Positions 60,624 to 64,000 of a DNA stretch of 64,000 nucleotides are shown piece after piece. The notes under the pieces are model-generated. The model was not told the DNA's origin and did not search any database. It saw only the letters and a program-made list of their open reading frames with translations. The position numbers and the translations under genes were made by a program. Each line of letters starts with the position of its first letter. Position 1 is the stretch's first letter. The DNA comes from Collinsella sp. (GTDB taxonomy: Bacteria > Actinomycetota > Coriobacteriia > Coriobacteriales > Coriobacteriaceae), in contig DXMJ01000003.1 of NCBI GenBank assembly GCA_019414265.1, positions 13,660 to 77,659 of the forward strand. The letters are read 5' to 3'.

Positions 60624-61354
60624 TTGAGGCTGGTGGCGACGATGGAGCGGCCGAGGGCTGCCTCGAAGCGATCTGCCATCGTTGGATCAGCAAGCGTGTC
60701 GACTTGGTTGAGCATGATACGGGCATTGTTGAGGTTCAGCATCTGCAGCTCGGCATTGAGCACCTGGGCGACGCGCTCTGGGGTGGCAGCGTCGGTGGGC
60801 TCGCAGCCGCAGCGCTCGCAGAAGAGCTCGGGGCGGTGGACAACCTCGGCGACGGGCTTGCCCAGCCCCGAGGCGCCGACGACCCAGACAAAGTTTGCCG
60901 TGGCGGCGGGAATTACCGGCTCCCAGGCGGCATGCGCCTTGAGCGGGAGTCGCTTGCTGCCATCTGCCTCGGTCAACACATAGTCAAAGCGCTGTGCCAG
61001 CTGGTCGAGCGGCTCGGCAGGGGAGGAGAGCTTGCCTGTCTCCGGGTTCAAAACACCCGCCTGGCAGATACTTCCGCGGACAAGTCCCGCGCATGCCTCG
61101 CAGGTGCAGCCGGGAACATGTAGGGTCCCCGGCTTCCAAGGCGCGGCGTCCAGGCGACGGCTCGACCCGTCCCATGGCACGCCGGCGACGGGAAACATGT
61201 GCGTGGTGGTACAGAGGAGCACGCGGCCGACAGTGCGCATGAGCTCGAGACCCAGCGTCTTCAGCAGCGTCGACTTGCCGCCACTGCCGATAATCGCGGT
61301 AATGCCCGGCTCGATCCTGAGCGCAGAGGCAAGATTGCCGCTAACCGTTTCCAT
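60617..61354 (-). CDS. yqeC: YqeC, accessory protein for selenium-dependent Mo hydroxylase
   Basis: 245 residues. P-loop IIGSGGKSTLLKTLG at residues about 21-35, TTTHMFP, a Cys cluster (CTCEAC, then CERCG) and VLTEADGSKRLPLKAH. The family is annotated as a putative accessory factor of selenium-dependent molybdenum hydroxylases because of consistent neighbourhood; the biochemical role is not established. Divergent from yqeB. Confidence 0.9.
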   Translation of the reverse strand: METVSGNLASALRIEPGITAIIGSGGKSTLLKTLGLELMRTVGRVLLCTTTHMFPVAGVPWDGSSRRLDAAPWKPGTLHVPGCTCEACAGLVRGSICQAGVLNPETGKLSSPAEPLDQLAQRFDYVLTEADGSKRLPLKAHAAWEPVIPAATANFVWVVGASGLGKPVAEVVHRPELFCERCGCEPTDAATPERVAQVLNAELQMLNLNNARIMLNQVDTLADPTMADRFEAALGRSIVATSLKG

Positions 61355-61400
61355 CTGTTCACCGCCGTATAATACTGTGATAATAAATAATCATCAGAGT

Positions 61401-61419
61401 AGCGGTCGGACCGCTTTTT
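61401..61419 (+). other. Small palindrome with T-run between yqeC and yqeB
   Basis: AGCGG-TCGGA-CCGCT then TTTT. It looks like a short terminator, but lies in the 102-bp divergent promoter region (TATAAT at 61368-61373), so it may be an attenuator in the yqeB leader. Confidence 0.4.
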
Positions 61420-61456
61420 CTCTGCTCAAACCGTAGCACAGGGAGGTGCCCCGGGA

Positions 61457-62251
61457 ATGCTCGTTTATGTTCGCGGCGCCGGTGATATCGCCACGGGTGT
61501 CGCTGCCCGTTTGGTGCGCGCCGGCGTGTCGGTCGTTATGGCAGATATCGCGGTTCCCACGTGCATCCGTCGCACAATCAGTTTTTGCGAGGCCATTCGC
61601 TTGGGCGAGGTCGAGGTCGAAGGCATTCGCGCTCGCTTGGCGCAGACGCCGGCTGAGGCGCTTGAGATTACCGAGGCTGGAGACGTCGCCGTTGTGGTGG
61701 ACCCTCAGGCCAAGATGCTCGATGAGCTTAAACCCGCGGCTGTGGTCGACGCGATTTTGGCTAAGCGCAACTTGGGCACCACGCGCGACATGGCGCCTGC
61801 CGTCATCGCTGTGGGGCCGGGCTTTACCGCGCCGGTCGATTGCGACGCCGTGGTCGAGACCATGCGCGGGCATTTTCTCGGCCGTGTCATTACCCAAGGT
61901 TCGCCCCAGCCCAACACGGGCGTGCCGGGCATTATCGCCGGCTATGGCAAGGAACGTGTTATCCACAGCCCCGCCGCCGGCGTGTTTCGGTCCGACCGCG
62001 CAATCGGCGACATCGTGAGTGCCGGAGACGTGATTGGCTACGCGGGCGATACGCCCATGTGCACGCAGATCGATGGCTGTCTGCGCGGGCTTTTGGCGAA
62101 CGGCGTGCGGGTGACTGAGGGCTTTAAATGCGCCGATGTCGATCCGCGCGGCGACGCCAACTATATCAACTATATTTCGGACAAGGCGACATCGGTCGGC
62201 GGCGGCGTGCTCGAGGCGCTTGCTATGCTCACCGATGTCTTTAGAGGATAG
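61457..62251 (+). CDS. yqeB: YqeB/EF2563-type selenium-dependent Mo hydroxylase system protein
   Basis: 264 residues. VRGAGDIATGVAARLVRAGVSVVMADI is a Rossmann-like N-terminus, starting VRGAGDIATG; PNTGVPGIIAGYGKERVIHSP and PMCTQIDGCLRGLL are family-typical. Found in genomes beside selenium-dependent hydroxylases, and the best direct sign here that XdhD uses labile selenium. GGGAGGTGCC upstream. Confidence 0.88.
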   Translation: MLVYVRGAGDIATGVAARLVRAGVSVVMADIAVPTCIRRTISFCEAIRLGEVEVEGIRARLAQTPAEALEITEAGDVAVVVDPQAKMLDELKPAAVVDAILAKRNLGTTRDMAPAVIAVGPGFTAPVDCDAVVETMRGHFLGRVITQGSPQPNTGVPGIIAGYGKERVIHSPAAGVFRSDRAIGDIVSAGDVIGYAGDTPMCTQIDGCLRGLLANGVRVTEGFKCADVDPRGDANYINYISDKATSVGGGVLEALAMLTDVFRG

Positions 62252-62260
62252 AAGGCGGCA

Positions 62261-63304
62261 ATGGAAAAGCTCGATGTGGTGAATGCGGCGCTTGCCGCCC
62301 TGCGTGCTGACGAGACGTGCGAGCTGGTGGTAGTGGCCGGTACGGCGGGGTCGTCCCCGCGCGGTGTGGGCGCATGGATGACTGTCTTTGCCGATGGCAG
62401 CCAGGCGGGCACTATCGGCGGCGGCAAGATTGAGCTCTTTGCGCTGGACGAGGCGCGCGAGCTGCTGGCCGGGGGTAAATCGCGTCTGGTCCGCTACACC
62501 ATGGGCGGCGAGAACTCCGATACCGGCATGATTTGCGGCGGAGCCATCTGCCTGTGCTATCTGCACCTGGATGCGACCAAGGCGCCGTTGTTCCAGTCGG
62601 TTGCCGACATCTTGGCCTATCGGCGCATCGGCGACTTCGTCATCGACTTTGAGCCGTTTATCGCGGGCGTGCTCGAGGGCGATGTGGCCGAGTACCATGG
62701 CGAGGAATCGCGCCGCACCATTGCGGGCTGCCCCGGGCTTTCGCTGGTGGAGGAGGGGAGTAAGGTCACCTACACCAACGCGGCCTCCGAGATTCCCCCG
62801 GCGCACATCGAGACGCTCTGCCCCGAGGGCCTGGCCTATATCTTTGGCTGCGGCCACGTGGGTGCTGCGACGGCGCGGGTGCTCACGGCGGCGGGCTTTG
62901 CCGTCGTGGCTTGCGACGACCGCCCCGGCACGCTGACCCCCGAATGGGTGCCAGGTGTCTACGACCGTCGTCTGGTCGACTACAAGAACCTGAGCAAGCA
63001 GTGCCCCATCGGCCCGCGCGACCTGGTGGTCGTCGCCACGGCGGGTCACAAGTCCGATATCGACGTGGTGATTCAGGCCATGCGCGCCAAACCCGCCTAT
63101 CTGGGCTGCTTGGGTTCGCGCCGCAAGACGGCCTTTGTGCGCGCCCGCCTGGAGCAGGAGGGCTTTACGCAGGAGCAGATCGACGAGCTGCACCTGCCGA
63201 TCGGCGTTTCCATCGAGGCCGAGGACCCAGAGGAGATCGCTATCTCCATCGCCGCCGAGATGATCCACCTGCGCCGCACCAAACTCGTCCCCCGCAAGCG
63301 ATAG
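62261..63304 (+). CDS. XdhC/CoxI family cofactor-maturation protein
   Basis: 347 residues. The N-terminal XdhC-CoxI domain has GSSPRGVGAWM and GTIGGGKIE. The C-terminal Rossmann domain has IFGCGHVGAATARVLTAAGF and LGCLGSRRKTAF. The family binds molybdenum cofactor and helps load the sulfido (or here perhaps selenido) ligand into xanthine dehydrogenase-type enzymes. 9 bp after yqeB, same operon. Confidence 0.92.
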   Translation: MEKLDVVNAALAALRADETCELVVVAGTAGSSPRGVGAWMTVFADGSQAGTIGGGKIELFALDEARELLAGGKSRLVRYTMGGENSDTGMICGGAICLCYLHLDATKAPLFQSVADILAYRRIGDFVIDFEPFIAGVLEGDVAEYHGEESRRTIAGCPGLSLVEEGSKVTYTNAASEIPPAHIETLCPEGLAYIFGCGHVGAATARVLTAAGFAVVACDDRPGTLTPEWVPGVYDRRLVDYKNLSKQCPIGPRDLVVVATAGHKSDIDVVIQAMRAKPAYLGCLGSRRKTAFVRARLEQEGFTQEQIDELHLPIGVSIEAEDPEEIAISIAAEMIHLRRTKLVPRKR

Positions 63305-63321
63305 TCTCATCCCCATATATG

Positions 63322-63388
63322 AGTTGCGGTGAAATACGGACTGTTTATGCCTGTTAAGCCATCAAACAGTCCGTATTTCACCGCAACT
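63322..63388. repeat. Perfect 25-bp inverted repeat
   Basis: Arms 63322-63346 and 63364-63388 (starting AGTTGCGGTGAAATACGG) with a 17-nt spacer, 18 bp after the xdhC-family stop. No T-run follows. The 201-bp gap to the permease has no gene. Confidence 0.85.
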
Positions 63389-63505
63389 GCTGTTTGTCCC
63401 CGGGGGATGCAGGATAGCGGGTCAAAATGCTACCTGTGTCATATGCCCTATAATGTCCGCCCGTTGGGCGGCATGGGGCCGCTGCCTGGGGTATGGGAGG
63501 CGCAA

Positions 63506-64000
63506 ATGGCAGAGTCGGCAGCAGGGGACTCCCTGTTCGAGCGTACGGGAAAAGTATCGTTTGTGCAGGTATTGCCCCATGCGTTGCAGCATGTTCTGGC
63601 TGCGTTCGCGGGCATCGTCACGCCTGCCATCATCATCGCGTCGGTCTGCGGCTTTACCCCTCAAGAGGAAGCCGCCGTCATTCAGGCATCGCTGGTTCTC
63701 TCGGCGCTCGACATTTTCCTTCAACAGTTCCCCATAAAAGGCGTCGTTGGTTCGGGCCTGCCCATCGTGATGGGCGCGAGCTTTACCTTCGTGCCGGCAC
63801 TCAAGGCGGTCGGCCTTGAGCTCGGCTTCGAGGCCGTGCTGGGCGCTCAAGTTATCGGCGGCGCGCTCGTCGTGCTTTTCGGCCTGCTGTTTAAGCGCGT
63901 AAGCTTTCTGTTTCCGGCCCCGGTGCTCGGCACCGTCATCTTTGTGATCGGCCTGTCTCTGTGCCCGGTCGCCGTGGCTTCTATGGCGGGCGGGGGGGGG
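63506..64000 (+). CDS. NCS2 family purine/uracil permease 2, 3' end cut by the window
   Basis: 165 residues visible from ATG 63506 (GGGAGGCGC upstream), open to the window end. LPHALQHVLAAFAGIVTPAIII, GLPIVMGASFTF and FPAPVLGTVIFVIGLSL match permease 1 at 42122 position by position but with many differences, so it is a paralogue and not a recent copy. Probably imports a different purine of the pathway. The last bases are nine G in a row (63992-64000), which may be an assembly-edge artefact. Confidence 0.9.
   Translation, partial: MAESAAGDSLFERTGKVSFVQVLPHALQHVLAAFAGIVTPAIIIASVCGFTPQEEAAVIQASLVLSALDIFLQQFPIKGVVGSGLPIVMGASFTFVPALKAVGLELGFEAVLGAQVIGGALVVLFGLLFKRVSFLFPAPVLGTVIFVIGLSLCPVAVASMAGGGG

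Noticed and set aside
61355..61456. Molybdenum cofactor riboswitch before yqeB
   Set aside because: The gap is only 102 bp, mostly A/T-rich promoter sequence plus one short palindrome; too small and without the expected multi-stem layout.

Overview
The window reads as chromosome of a high-GC anaerobic actinobacterium of the class Coriobacteriia, most likely a Collinsella-like gut organism. This is inferred from the very GC-rich third codon positions, frequent GTG/TTG starts, actinobacterial-type RpoB/RpoC, a FabK-type fatty acid cluster, and a selenium/molybdenum purine-degradation cluster of the kind found in gut anaerobes. No database search was possible. I see no rRNA, tRNA, CRISPR array, transposase or phage gene.

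Region 1 (1-14.7 kb): the 3' end of galU, then rpoB-rpoC, an ECF sigma factor/anti-sigma pair, and rpsL-rpsG-fusA-rpsJ ending at a strong terminator. The RNA polymerase is unusual twice over. Beta has an enlarged, replaced fork-loop-2 segment. Beta' carries near its C-terminus a domain that aligns without gaps to the alpha-subunit CTD and keeps its main DNA-contact residues.

Region 2 (14.8-24.9 kb): a divergent birA and a complete fatty acid initiation/elongation operon (fabH-acpP-fabK-fabD-fabG-fabF-accB-fabZ-accC-accDA), with the two carboxyltransferase subunits fused. Two matching palindromes lie in the birA/fabH control region. Region 3 (24.9-28.4 kb): an orphan PTS EIIC gene bracketed by palindromic repeats, a cation-efflux transporter, a histidine phosphatase, and a long hairpin element.

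Region 4 (28.4-34.4 kb): rplC-rplD-rplW-rplB-rpsS-rplV-rpsC-rplP-rpmC-rpsQ-rplN-rplX, ending at a terminator. The usual S10/spc order is broken at both ends: rpsJ lies 14 kb upstream behind its own terminator, and rplE and later genes do not follow rplX. Both breakpoints lie at repeat elements. Region 5 (34.4-40.3 kb): palindromic repeat clusters, an oxidoreductase plus DeoR-family regulator, a pseudouridine synthase and a U32 peptidase.

Region 6 (40.6-64 kb): a large purine/uric-acid catabolism island: ridA, two YheO-type regulators, two NCS2 purine permeases, ssnA, ygfK, a four-cluster ferredoxin, xdhD, ygeX, ygeY, ygeW, a MocA-like cytidylyltransferase, hyuA, yqeC, yqeB and an xdhC-family gene. 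Permeases import purines. The Mo/Se hydroxylase, with YgfK and ferredoxin as electron partners, and SsnA act on the ring. HyuA, YgeW and YgeY would process ring-opened ureido intermediates. YgeX cleaves diaminopropionate through 2-aminoacrylate, which RidA would clear. MocA, YqeB, YqeC and XdhC would mature the cofactor. The island also holds a 62-bp-period palindromic repeat array and a second copy of the long hairpin element. The window ends inside the second permease in a run of G.
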